A stretch of DNA of 6,609 bases from Nitrosospira sp. (GCA_030453055.1 JAKDLC010000115.1:1-6609); one strand, 5' to 3'; counted from the stretch's first letter, positions 1 to 4,672 are shown. Translations and numbers: made by a program. Notes: generated by a model from the sequence alone, not told the origin.

Positions 1-60
1 GGACTGAGTGTCCAGTTTACCGTGGACTGAGTGTCCAGTTTCAGTGGAATACGCAGTAAT
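1..60. repeat. tandem terminal-repeat-like sequence, probable insertion-sequence end
   Basis: The 18-base unit GGACTGAGTGTCCAGTTT occurs at 1-18 and again at 24-41. Each copy contains a short dyad, GGAC-TGAGT-GTCC. Multiple short repeats at an element end are typical of IS21-family insertion sequences, whose transposase binds several copies, and the following CAGTGGAATACGCA is compatible with the inner part of such an end. No transposase gene lies in the window, so the family is inference. The sequence sits at the window edge, where a contig would break at a multicopy element. Confidence 0.5.
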
Positions 61-91
61 GACAACAATATTCGGGGAAGACACCGCGTTT

Positions 92-112
92 CTGGACTGC
101 TGGCGGTTGTTG
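92..112 (+). repeat. 21-base repeat upstream of two orphan antitoxins, copy 1
   Basis: This 21-base stretch matches 4612-4632 at 20 of 21 positions, the single difference being C versus T at the tenth base. Both copies lie directly upstream of an antitoxin gene without toxin: ParD at 152 and the XRE antitoxin at 4673. Its last six bases, TTGTTG, can act as a -35 element for the ParD gene. It may be a shared promoter segment carried along during rearrangement, or the edge of a mobile unit. Confidence 0.55.
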
Positions 113-134
113 TAGTAGGATTAAATCCTATTCA
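107..134 (+). promoter_or_regulatory. parD promoter with palindromic operator
   Basis: A perfect 15-base palindrome, TAGGATT-A-AATCCTA, lies at 116-130. It is placed between a possible -35 (TTGTTG, 107-112) and a possible -10 (TATTCA, 129-134; spacing 16). ParD-type antitoxins repress their own operon through an N-terminal ribbon-helix-helix domain that binds such short palindromes, so this is a likely autoregulatory operator. The palindrome is seen directly; the promoter boxes are weak matches. Confidence 0.6.
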
Positions 135-151
135 TTTGTTTGGAGATTGTT

Positions 152-460
152 ATGCGAACCACTCAACAACTGAGCATCACGCTGCCCAACGACATGGCCG
201 ACGTGGTAAAGGCCAAGGTGGGGACTGGGGAATACGCCACCGAGAGTGAAGTCATCCGAGACGGCTTGCGTGCGCTCCTGGCGCGTGATCGAGCTGTCGA
301 AAGCTGGCTGCACAACCAGGTAGGCCCGGCCTACGATGCCCTGAAGGCCGATCCCTCCCGTGTTGTCACTGCTGACCAGGTGCGTGCCCGCCATGCTACG
401 GCGGGCAGGACTACGAAAACGATCCTGCAAGACGACTTCGACTACAGCGCGGGACACTGA
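152..460 (+). CDS. parD: ParD-family (CC2985-like) antitoxin, orphan
   Basis: The product is a 102-residue antitoxin of the ParD ribbon-helix-helix family, which neutralises a ParE-type gyrase-poisoning or RelE-fold toxin and represses its own operon. The DNA-binding strand is QLSITLP (residues 6-12), followed by the two helices around DMADVVKAKV and TESEVIRDGLRALLARD. The C-terminal toxin-binding part includes GPAYDALKADPSR and TADQVRAR. I chose ATG at 152 because GGAG at 142-145 is well spaced and relatives begin MRTTQQLS; a TTG at 140 is the in-frame alternative. The last ~20 residues (after RARHA) do not look like the family and may be out-of-frame or junction sequence. No parE follows: insertion-sequence-like repeats begin 6 bases after the stop, so the toxin has been lost. 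The upstream palindrome suggests that autoregulation is intact. Confidence 0.85.
   Translation: MRTTQQLSITLPNDMADVVKAKVGTGEYATESEVIRDGLRALLARDRAVESWLHNQVGPAYDALKADPSRVVTADQVRARHATAGRTTKTILQDDFDYSAGH
386..406. repeat. perfect 7-bp stem-loop at the parD 3' end
   Basis: GCCCGCC (386-392) and GGCGGGC (400-406) form a perfect stem with a 7-base loop. It lies where the recognisable ParD homology ends and unfamiliar residues begin. There is no U-tract, so it is not a classical terminator. It could mark an old recombination point or be chance in GC-rich coding DNA. Confidence 0.4.
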
Positions 461-465
461 GCACC

Positions 466-562
466 TCCGGGCGAACGTGACCGGTCATTCTGGTTTATCG
501 TGACCGACGATTCCGGGCGAACGTGACCGATTTGGGGCAATTTCCGGAATCGACGGTCACGA
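466..562. repeat. insertion-sequence-like terminal repeats (probable IS21-family end)
   Basis: TCCGGGCGAACGTGACCG occurs at 466-483 and again at 512-529, a period of 46 bases. A partial unit, ATCGTGACCG, lies between them at about 498-507, and its reverse complement CGGTCACGAT is at 554-563. This array of direct and inverted short repeats resembles the complex ends of IS21-family elements. It differs from the repeats at 1-41, so two different elements may flank parD. It lies where parE should be and next to a truncated XRE gene, so an element probably caused or mediated both losses. No transposase is present and the family call is inferred. Confidence 0.5.
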
Positions 563-580
563 TGCTCCAGAATACCCACT

Positions 581-734
581 CCAAGCTCAGGCCGCCAGAC
601 TGTTCGGCGTCACGCAGCCACGCATCTCTGATCTGATGCGCGGCAAGATCAATTTGTTTTCTCTCGATGCCTTGGTAAATATGGCAGCCGCAGCTGGCTT
701 GCACGTCGAAATACGCGTGCTGGAGGCTGCGTAA
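581..734 (+). pseudogene. 3' fragment of an XRE (HigA-like) antitoxin gene
   Basis: This fragment corresponds to residues 44-93 of the intact XRE antitoxin at 4673-4954, ending at the same TAA (732-734). It keeps most of the helix-turn-helix and the C-terminal tail GLHVEIRVLEAA. Coding differences include Ala60 to Asp; the other substitutions in the coding part are few. No start codon with a ribosome-binding site precedes it; upstream is the insertion-sequence-like repeat tract. It is therefore a 5'-truncated duplicate, and loss of the first turn of the DNA-binding domain should make it inactive even if translated. Confidence 0.85.
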
Positions 735-746
735 ACACTGTAAGTT
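581..746. repeat. 166-bp duplication, copy 1 (partner 4801-4966)
   Basis: The stretch aligns without gaps to 4801-4966 (offset 4220) with about five mismatches (at 599, 631 and 698, and two after the stop codon), roughly 97% identity. The match stops abruptly on both sides: upstream at an insertion-sequence-like tract and downstream at the truncated start of a minus-strand toxin gene. The differences show that this is a real, not very recent duplication, not an assembly overlap. Confidence 0.9.
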
Positions 747-787
747 GCGGTGAACGGACCTGTGGGTGGTTTGCCCGGCCCGCTCAA
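747..787 (-). pseudogene. 5' remnant of the toxin gene following the 784-1404 antitoxin (probably RES)
   Basis: Downstream of the minus-strand antitoxin, a TTG (787-785) overlaps its TGA stop (786-784), the normal coupled arrangement for an antitoxin/RES-toxin pair. The frame reads MSGPGKPPTGPFTA before the sequence runs into the 166-bp duplicated XRE segment at 746. Only about 13 codons remain, so the RES domain is entirely gone. The assignment rests on position and overlap, since so short an N-terminus is not diagnostic. Confidence 0.5.
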
Positions 788-1404
788 AACTCGGCCCCGG
801 CGACCTCGTGGTTTGCAGCCAGGATAATCGCCTCGGGCTGGCGACGCAACACATCGACCGGTCGCGCTTGGTTTGGCAACCAACCATTGTTGGAATGAAA
901 CCAGAGGGCAATTTCCCACCCTTCGAGTTTGCCCTTGAAGTGCGTCAAGACTTGGGCGATCTGGGGCAGCGGCCGGCCATGGGCATCGAACTGGAAACGC
1001 GGGTACTTCTCGATCGTCCCATCACGCACGGTGAAGAGTTTCCCTTCTCGCTTGAGGCGGCTCGCGAGCTCGGTGGCATTACGCGCCCGGCTGCCCAGGC
1101 GCTTGGACGCGTCCGCGGCAGTATAGGGGCGGTCTTCACGCAAAAAATCAGCTCGCGCCCGGCCATTGCGTTCGACCTGAGGATCCTCTTCTATCGGGAT
1201 CGGCGATATCTCCAGGTAGAACGCGGTGGCACGGTCGATCAGTCGCCGTGCTTTCGCCGCGCGCTGCTCGCGGTATGCGTTGCGAACTTGGTGGCCGCAC
1301 GGTGCACGGCACGTCCCATCTCGGGGGAATCGACGCTGATACCTATGTCCGCGCTCGCATCGACACCGACACCAAGGAACGTGCCGCTGAGGCGCTCGGA
1401 GCAA
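784..1404 (-). CDS. RES-associated antitoxin (Xre/MbcA-like toxin-binding type), orphan; N-terminus uncertain
   Basis: The C-terminal ~150 residues look like the DNA-binding antitoxins encoded next to RES-domain toxins. An HTH-like part (RADFLRED..YTAADASKRLG...ELASRLKREGKLFTVRDG) is followed by QFDAHGRPLPQIAQVLTHF, a GWEIALWF segment and a short C-terminal helix ending AANHEVAGAEF. The layout parallels the complete antitoxin at 2368-3354 (LPGIAEVLKHF, then DWSALQFL). The antitoxin would bind and silence a toxin that degrades NAD+. The first ~40 residues are cysteine/arginine-rich, run antisense through the dinJ gene and look like non-coding sequence. Recognisable protein begins near AYREQRAAKARRLIDRA, so the true 5' end was probably lost near 1330 when dinJ was joined here. 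The toxin is reduced to a few codons. Whether it is expressed is doubtful. Confidence 0.65.
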   Translation of the reverse strand: MLRAPQRHVPWCRCRCERGHRYQRRFPRDGTCRAPCGHQVRNAYREQRAAKARRLIDRATAFYLEISPIPIEEDPQVERNGRARADFLREDRPYTAADASKRLGSRARNATELASRLKREGKLFTVRDGTIEKYPRFQFDAHGRPLPQIAQVLTHFKGKLEGWEIALWFHSNNGWLPNQARPVDVLRRQPEAIILAANHEVAGAEF

Positions 1405-1592
1405 TGGGGTTGTCCATCTCGGATGCCATTCGCTTGCTGATGCTGCGTGTCGCCGACGAGCGCCGTTTGCCCTTCGATGTGAAGACGCCCAACATCACCA
1501 CGCGCAAAGCAATTGCCGAGCTTGAGTCCGGAAAGGGCAAGCGGTTCGCCAGCGTCGATGACCTGATCGCAGATCTGAATGCGGACGATTGA
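1275..1592 (+). CDS. dinJ: RelB/DinJ-family antitoxin with displaced start
   Basis: From residue ~21 the product reads TYVRARIDTDTKERAAEALG, then MGLSISDAIRLLML, RRLPFDVKTPN and a C-terminal acidic helix. This is the DinJ/RelB antitoxin pattern: a ribbon-helix-helix N-terminus for DNA binding and a C-terminal segment that wraps the YafQ ribonuclease. Relatives start Met-Ala-Asp-Thr-Tyr-Val; here Ala-Asp-Thr-Tyr-Val is kept but the preceding codon is GAC (1332-1334), so the native ATG has been replaced at a junction with the minus-strand gene. Translation would need an upstream in-frame codon: ATG 1275 (used here), GTG 1302 or GTG 1248, none with a good ribosome-binding site. GGGGG at 1323-1327 is a leftover candidate Shine-Dalgarno site for the lost start. 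The toxin gene overlaps its 3' end. Confidence 0.75.
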   Translation: MRCELGGRTVHGTSHLGGIDADTYVRARIDTDTKERAAEALGAMGLSISDAIRLLMLRVADERRLPFDVKTPNITTRKAIAELESGKGKRFASVDDLIADLNADD

Positions 1593-1746
1593 CCGCGCCT
1601 CATCTTTCAAACGTGATTATAAACGCGAAGCTAAGGGACAGTACCGGGCCACGCTCGATAGCGCGCTAAAACCCGTTCTCGTAGCACTGGCGGCCGAATT
1701 GTCAGTGCTGTGCAAGACATGGAGGCAGGTACATGGAAATTACTAA
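1579..1746 (+). pseudogene. chimeric toxin remnant: YafQ N-terminus fused in frame to a DUF4160 C-terminus
   Basis: ATG 1579 lies inside the end of dinJ (14-base overlap), as in dinJ-yafQ operons. The first ~36 residues (MRTIDRASSFKRDYKREAKG, then ALKPVLVALA) match the start of YafQ-type mRNA endonucleases. Here the frame passes into LAAELSVLCKTWRQVHGNY and stops at 1746, overlapping the DUF2442 start by 14 bases. The same codons occur at 6555-6609 preceded by YGFSQKNLTRIGE, which resembles a DUF4160 C-terminus. The 55-residue product therefore joins two toxin ends at the shared codons for Ala-Leu-Ala. It lacks the catalytic C-terminal half of YafQ and should be inactive, but may keep translational coupling of the DUF2442 antitoxin. 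Confidence 0.7.
1683..1737. repeat. 55-bp exact direct repeat, copy 1 (partner 6555-6609)
   Basis: All 55 bases from 1683 to 1737 are identical to the last 55 bases of the window, and the match is cut by the window edge. It encodes the C-terminus of a DUF4160 protein, the ribosome-binding site GGAGG and the start of the DUF2442 gene. The left edge is the yafQ/DUF4160 junction. It may be the start of a longer repeat continuing outside the window, or an assembly overlap. Confidence 0.9.
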
Positions 1747-2155
1747 TGAAACCTTTGAGGCGGCCAACCGACGCGGACAAGCGATGAAGGCGCGCTTCCC
1801 GGCCGCCGTGGCGGTGCGCTACGACGATCACCTTGCCCGCGTGGTCGTGTCACTGTCTTCCGGCCTGGACCTGGCATTTTCTCCGCAAGACGCCCAAGGG
1901 CTGGAAAACGCGACCCCTGACGACCTGGCAGGTGCGGAAATCAGTCCTGACGGCTTCGGTATTCACTTCCCGTGCATCGATGCTGATCTCTATATTCCGG
2001 GATTGTTGCAAGGTTTTCTCGGCTCAAAGCGCTGGATGGTGGAGCTTGGAAAGCGAGGCGGGGCCGCCTCGACCGACGCCAAGGCAACCGCCGCACGCCA
2101 GAATGGCAAGCTAGGCGGTCGGCCGAGAAAATCAAAAGGGCCGGTCGCAGTCTAA
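1733..2155 (+). CDS. DUF2442-family antitoxin
   Basis: The 140-residue product contains a DUF2442 domain at about residues 18-98. Its signatures are ARFPAAVAVRYDD, VVVSLSSGLDLAFSP and the strongly conserved DGFGIHFPCIDADLYIPGLL. DUF2442 proteins are encoded directly after DUF4160 proteins and are taken to be the antitoxins of that pair. The C-terminal extension is basic and glycine-rich (GKRGGAASTDAK..., ending GGRPRKSK), a pattern seen in many members and suggestive of DNA contact. ATG 1733 has an excellent ribosome-binding site, GGAGG at 1721-1725, with 7-base spacing. The cognate DUF4160 toxin is reduced to its C-terminal tail in the chimeric ORF that overlaps this start. No promoter of its own is obvious, so it would be read through from dinJ. 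Confidence 0.8.
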   Translation: MEITNETFEAANRRGQAMKARFPAAVAVRYDDHLARVVVSLSSGLDLAFSPQDAQGLENATPDDLAGAEISPDGFGIHFPCIDADLYIPGLLQGFLGSKRWMVELGKRGGAASTDAKATAARQNGKLGGRPRKSKGPVAV

Positions 2156-2268
2156 ATTTGGACGATCAATTGCGCGGGCCGTTTCCGTGCAGGGGGCAGT
2201 ATTTCGCACTGACGGAATTTTCGCGCAGCGACCGGACCTGACTTCACGACAGTTGCATTATACGTAGT

Positions 2269-2334
2269 AAGGGTTGACAATGAGGTAGATGATGACTACA
2301 TTTCCACCCTATCAACCTTGAAATTATCAACCTT
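2269..2334 (+). promoter_or_regulatory. promoter and repeated operator-like sites of the RES operon
   Basis: A consensus -35, TTGACA (2274-2279), is followed after exactly 17 bases by TACATT (2297-2302), four of six matches to the -10 consensus. TATCAACCTT occurs twice downstream, at 2310-2319 and 2325-2334 (period 15). The upstream AAGGGTTGA (2269-2277), overlapping the -35, is the inverted form with one extra G. Three related sites around one promoter fit autoregulation by the HTH antitoxin encoded next. The remaining intergenic DNA from 2156 shows nothing else I can name. The transcript leader would be about 60 bases. Confidence 0.65.
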
Positions 2335-2367
2335 ACATCGTTTTCCCTATATCGGCGCGACTGACGA

Positions 2368-3354
2368 ATGAGTTCCTTGGCCTCTGAACAGCAGAAGCAG
2401 CTCGATTCAACCGCTCTCACGTCTGCCAAAGAGCAGGCCGGCGCGGCTGGCATTAGCCTGAAGGACCCCCTTGAGCATCTAATCCGTAACAGGACGTGCC
2501 ATGAGTTGGGGGCGACCAGTGAGACCAGTCCCGCACTACTTCAGATATCAAACTTCACTACTCGGGTCGATCTCGCCGCTGTGTTACTCAGCACCGCTTT
2601 CGTCGAGGATGCGGTCATGGATTTCGAGCCATGGAAAAAGCAGCGGACCACTCGAAAACGTCATGGTCCGGCTTGTTGGTATCGCGACGTGGTGAACCAT
2701 GGTATTGAACGCGCACACGAGGTGGGAAAAGCCCTCGTTCATCGGTGGAATCCCACTGCCCGCGCCGAGCGGCTTGCGGTAGATGCCTTCATGCTTCTGA
2801 CCGAACTTACGCCCTCACGTGGCGAGCTTGTGCGAATCTGCCAGTATGACAGGCCCAAGGCCTTCTACGAGATGTCCAAGGCGCTTGAAGCTATCACTCA
2901 ACAGATCGAGCATTCCTCCAAACTCATCGCCGAAGTTGAAGTCGGCGATGAGCCTCAGCTCACGGAGGGAAAGCGGTTCGCTGAGCTGAAAGTGATGCTG
3001 CTGGAGAAGGCAGATGGCGGCCTGTCACTGACGCAAGCGGCTGAGCTTCTCGGAGTATCGCGACAGGCCGTGCACAAGAGGGTCAAGGCAAGGACTATTC
3101 TTGGCATGATGGACGGTGCCGAGTTAGTGCTGCCACGGGCTCAGTTCATGGAGACGGACGGTCGAGTCGAGGTCCTTCCCGGCATTGCAGAGGTGCTTAA
3201 GCATTTCAAGGTGGCGGGAGACTGGTCTGCACTGCAGTTTCTAGTCGAACCGGATCCTAATCTCGCTGATGTCCCGCTTCATGCCCTGGTCGAAGGCCGA
3301 ATTGGGGATGTCTGTCACGCCGCCAAGGCTTACCTCGACATCGATGAGGACTAA
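2368..3354 (+). CDS. HTH-containing antitoxin of a RES-type TA module
   Basis: This 328-residue protein precedes, with a 2-base gap, a RES-domain toxin and is its expected antitoxin and repressor. The N-terminal ~200 residues are mostly helical and not recognised. Residues ~203-245 carry a helix-turn-helix (LTQAAELLGVSRQAVHKRV). Residues ~265-328 (RVEVLPGIAEVLKHF, DWSALQFLVEP, then CHAAKAYLDIDED) resemble the C-terminal toxin-binding domain of Xre/MbcA/ParS antitoxins, which blocks the NAD+ pocket of RES toxins. It is much longer than classical Xre-type RES antitoxins (~150 residues), so the N-terminal domain is an addition of unknown role. ATG 2368 has no clear ribosome-binding site. A consensus promoter with repeated sites lies just upstream, consistent with autoregulation. 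The product is complete. Confidence 0.75.
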   Translation: MSSLASEQQKQLDSTALTSAKEQAGAAGISLKDPLEHLIRNRTCHELGATSETSPALLQISNFTTRVDLAAVLLSTAFVEDAVMDFEPWKKQRTTRKRHGPACWYRDVVNHGIERAHEVGKALVHRWNPTARAERLAVDAFMLLTELTPSRGELVRICQYDRPKAFYEMSKALEAITQQIEHSSKLIAEVEVGDEPQLTEGKRFAELKVMLLEKADGGLSLTQAAELLGVSRQAVHKRVKARTILGMMDGAELVLPRAQFMETDGRVEVLPGIAEVLKHFKVAGDWSALQFLVEPDPNLADVPLHALVEGRIGDVCHAAKAYLDIDED

Positions 3355-3356
3355 AT

Positions 3357-3971
3357 TTGGCGGCGGTCGAAGCCAGGGCAGGGGCAAGTGATGCGCCGCT
3401 GACGATCACGCTACGAGAGGAGGCGCTGATTGTTCGCATCCATCATACAACCCGTAGCGCGGTCTTCTTTGGCCCGGCACCCGGTTCGAGACCAAGTAAC
3501 AGATTCGACGCACCCGGCGGTGAGTATCGGGTTCTTTATGCATCGGAACGGCTTGAGGGTGCCTTTGTGGAGACGGTGCTGCGGAGGCCAAGAGGCCGGG
3601 TGCTACGTAGGGAGTTGGTTAATGAGCGGGCCTGGTCAATTCTGAGGTTGGAGCGCTCCATGCTCTTAGCCAAGGTCTATGACGAGGGTCTTCAGGCCTA
3701 CGAGATAGATGCAGGCGAGTTGGGCGCAGACGACTACACGGCATCCCGGACACTCGGCCTTGACATTTACGTCAAATTTCCAGAGATAGAAGGCCTTGCT
3801 TACCGATCTCGCTATAATAATGGTGAGATCTGCTATGCTCTGTTCGACCGCGTCGCCGCCACTGATCTCACTCCAACAAGACGTGAGCGATTCGACGGCA
3901 ACCGTGACACTGTCGATCGACTGATGAGTCTTTATCGCGCTTCCTTTGATACCAGTGAACCCGTTCCCTGA
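3357..3971 (+). CDS. RES-domain toxin (NAD+-degrading family)
   Basis: The 204-residue product has a complete RES domain. Members of this family (MbcT, ParT, Res) arrest growth by consuming NAD+ through phosphorolysis, hydrolysis or ADP-ribosyl transfer. Family hallmarks are visible: the Arg of IVRIHHT (R27), the NRFDAPGGEYRVLYAS block (49-63) including a conserved Tyr, Glu72 in GAFVETVLR, and the YRSRYN motif (149-154) with the conserved Ser. The name-giving residues Arg, Glu and Ser are therefore all present and it is probably active. I accept the TTG start because GAGGA at 3346-3350 is correctly spaced (6 bases) and no ATG lies in frame before the domain. The gene begins 2 bases after the antitoxin stop, so translation is likely coupled, and the rare start may lower the toxin dose. 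Confidence 0.9.
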   Translation: MAAVEARAGASDAPLTITLREEALIVRIHHTTRSAVFFGPAPGSRPSNRFDAPGGEYRVLYASERLEGAFVETVLRRPRGRVLRRELVNERAWSILRLERSMLLAKVYDEGLQAYEIDAGELGADDYTASRTLGLDIYVKFPEIEGLAYRSRYNNGEICYALFDRVAATDLTPTRRERFDGNRDTVDRLMSLYRASFDTSEPVP

Positions 3972-4051
3972 CCGGTCCAGGTTTACAAGCGCCGCTTACT
4001 TCAAAGAGAGGCGCAAAGCGGCTTGGACCCCCTGCGCAGGGATTGAATGCA
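3972..4051. other. short intergenic region with palindromes
   Basis: This stretch lies between two convergent genes. It contains GCCGCTT (3991-3997) paired with AAGCGGC (4016-4022), and a perfect 12-base palindrome CCCTGCGCAGGG at 4030-4041. There is no T-tract, so a rho-independent terminator is not convincing, though the structures could stop or process the RES transcript. No coding remnant was recognised. Confidence 0.4.
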
Positions 4052-4408
4052 TCAGCGGCAAGGGCCGGGCGATGGATATGTATGAACGACACCTTTTGTC
4101 TGAATATCTTTTAAGGTCAAAACCTTGTACAACGTATTTTCGGGCTCGGTCTCTGCCATAACGAGGTCATAGTGTGTTTGAAGATTCAGCCAGTAAGTAG
4201 GTGTCATATCAAAAAAGCGTGCGAGGCGCAGTGCTGTATCAGCGGAAATGCCGCGCCGTTTCAAAACAATGTCGTTCAGACGCGTACGGGGAACGCCTAT
4301 AGCATGCGCCAAGGCGTATACACTGATATCAAGAGGCTCAAGAAACTCATCTTTGAGTATCTCGCCGGGATGAGAAATCAGATTTCTACGGTTGTCTTTT
4401 GTAGCCAT
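4052..4408 (-). CDS. higA: HigA-family antitoxin, orphan
   Basis: The protein matches HigA/VapI antidotes closely: ISHPGEILKDEFLEPLDIS (11-29), YALAHAIGVPRTRLNDIV (31-48), RRGISADTALRLARFFDMTP (51-70) and YWLNLQTHYDL (72-82). These residues form the XRE helix-turn-helix and its dimer-contact region. HigA binds and neutralises HigB, a ribosome-dependent mRNA endonuclease, and represses higBA. The last ~12 residues (VVHTYPSPGPCR) look unlike the family and may come from a fused flank. ATG 4408 has AAGG just upstream with tight spacing. The normal order is higB then higA; here only a possible two-codon HigB tail plus stop remains upstream before the repeat that begins at 4430. The gene is probably intact but orphaned, and its promoter is unknown. 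Confidence 0.88.
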   Translation of the reverse strand: MATKDNRRNLISHPGEILKDEFLEPLDISVYALAHAIGVPRTRLNDIVLKRRGISADTALRLARFFDMTPTYWLNLQTHYDLVMAETEPENTLYKVLTLKDIQTKGVVHTYPSPGPCR

Positions 4409-4420
4409 TACCTTAATTTC

Positions 4421-4429
4421 CTAGTGATA
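4421..4429 (-). pseudogene. possible last codons of a deleted higB
   Basis: Immediately upstream of higA on the minus strand the bases read TAT CAC TAG, that is Tyr-His-stop. HigB toxins characteristically end in a ...DYH-type tail just before the higA start. The exact repeat shared with 6120-6247 begins at the next base (4430), so the rest of higB would have been replaced at that boundary. Nine bases cannot prove this; the call rests on position. Confidence 0.3.
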
Positions 4430-4557
4430 GAGCTTTTGTAATGGTTCATCACCGTTTCCCTGAGGATGAACTGGAAGGCGAAGTCGATATGGCCGAGCGG
4501 GTGCGGGTACCCGATGCCGGTGTTTTTGCCGCGCTGACCGATCCGGAATTTTAACCC
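4430..4557. repeat. 128-bp exact direct repeat, copy 1 (partner 6120-6247)
   Basis: The sequence is identical to 6120-6247 (offset 1690). The left edge is sharp. On the right, weaker similarity continues (a GCACGCC(C)ACCT stretch is shared near 4570 and 6265), so the two loci were homologous beyond the exact match. In the second copy the repeat starts inside the last codons of a MazE-like gene; in this copy it abuts the higA leader. Confidence 0.9.
4441..4554 (+). CDS. 37-codon ORF inside the repeat, possible gene fragment (copy 1)
   Basis: The frame begins MVHHRFPEDELEGEVD and ends with ALTDPEF before TAA. Codon use looks coding-like. An internal ATG (4489) starts MAERVRVPDAG, reminiscent of the first residues of MazF/PemK toxins (…RVPDAGDIVWL), but the toxin core is absent. 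In the second copy this ATG overlaps the stop of a MazE-like gene (TAATG), as toxin genes do. It could be a truncated MazF-type gene or an unrelated tail; the function is unknown. Confidence 0.3.
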   Translation: MVHHRFPEDELEGEVDMAERVRVPDAGVFAALTDPEF

Positions 4558-4611
4558 GCCATTTGCGCACGCCCACCTCCACCAGCGCGGGATGCTGTAA
4601 CGTCAGCGGCG

Positions 4612-4632
4612 CTGGACTGTTGGCGGTTGTTG
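4612..4632 (+). repeat. 21-base repeat upstream of two orphan antitoxins, copy 2
   Basis: This stretch matches 92-112 with one mismatch. It lies 40 bases upstream of the XRE antitoxin start. The flanks of the two copies are otherwise unrelated, so the short identity needs an explanation such as a shared promoter piece or a recombination edge. Confidence 0.55.
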
Positions 4633-4672
4633 CCGGGAAACGTTATCGTGATCTTGCATGGGAGTTAGCGCA

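Noticed and set aside
1..41. CRISPR-like repeat
   Set aside because: There are only two units separated by 5 bases, too short for spacers; an insertion-sequence end explains the pattern better.
495..911. Minus-strand reading frame of 138 codons
   Set aside because: It runs antisense through the XRE fragment and the antitoxin; the similar frame antisense to 4751-5188 arises only because the 166-bp duplication is shared.
766..1440. Long plus-strand reading frame of 224 codons
   Set aside because: It is antisense to the RES-associated antitoxin, whose minus-strand product has clear family motifs, and the plus-strand translation shows no recognisable domain.
3991..4022. Rho-independent terminator after the RES gene
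   Set aside because: The stem is only 7 bp with an 18-base loop and no T-run follows on either strand.
4430..4672. Integron attC site between TA cassettes
   Set aside because: A TA array suggested a chromosomal integron, but I found no paired RYYYAAC/GTTRRRY core sites at regular positions, gene orientations are mixed and no integrase is present.
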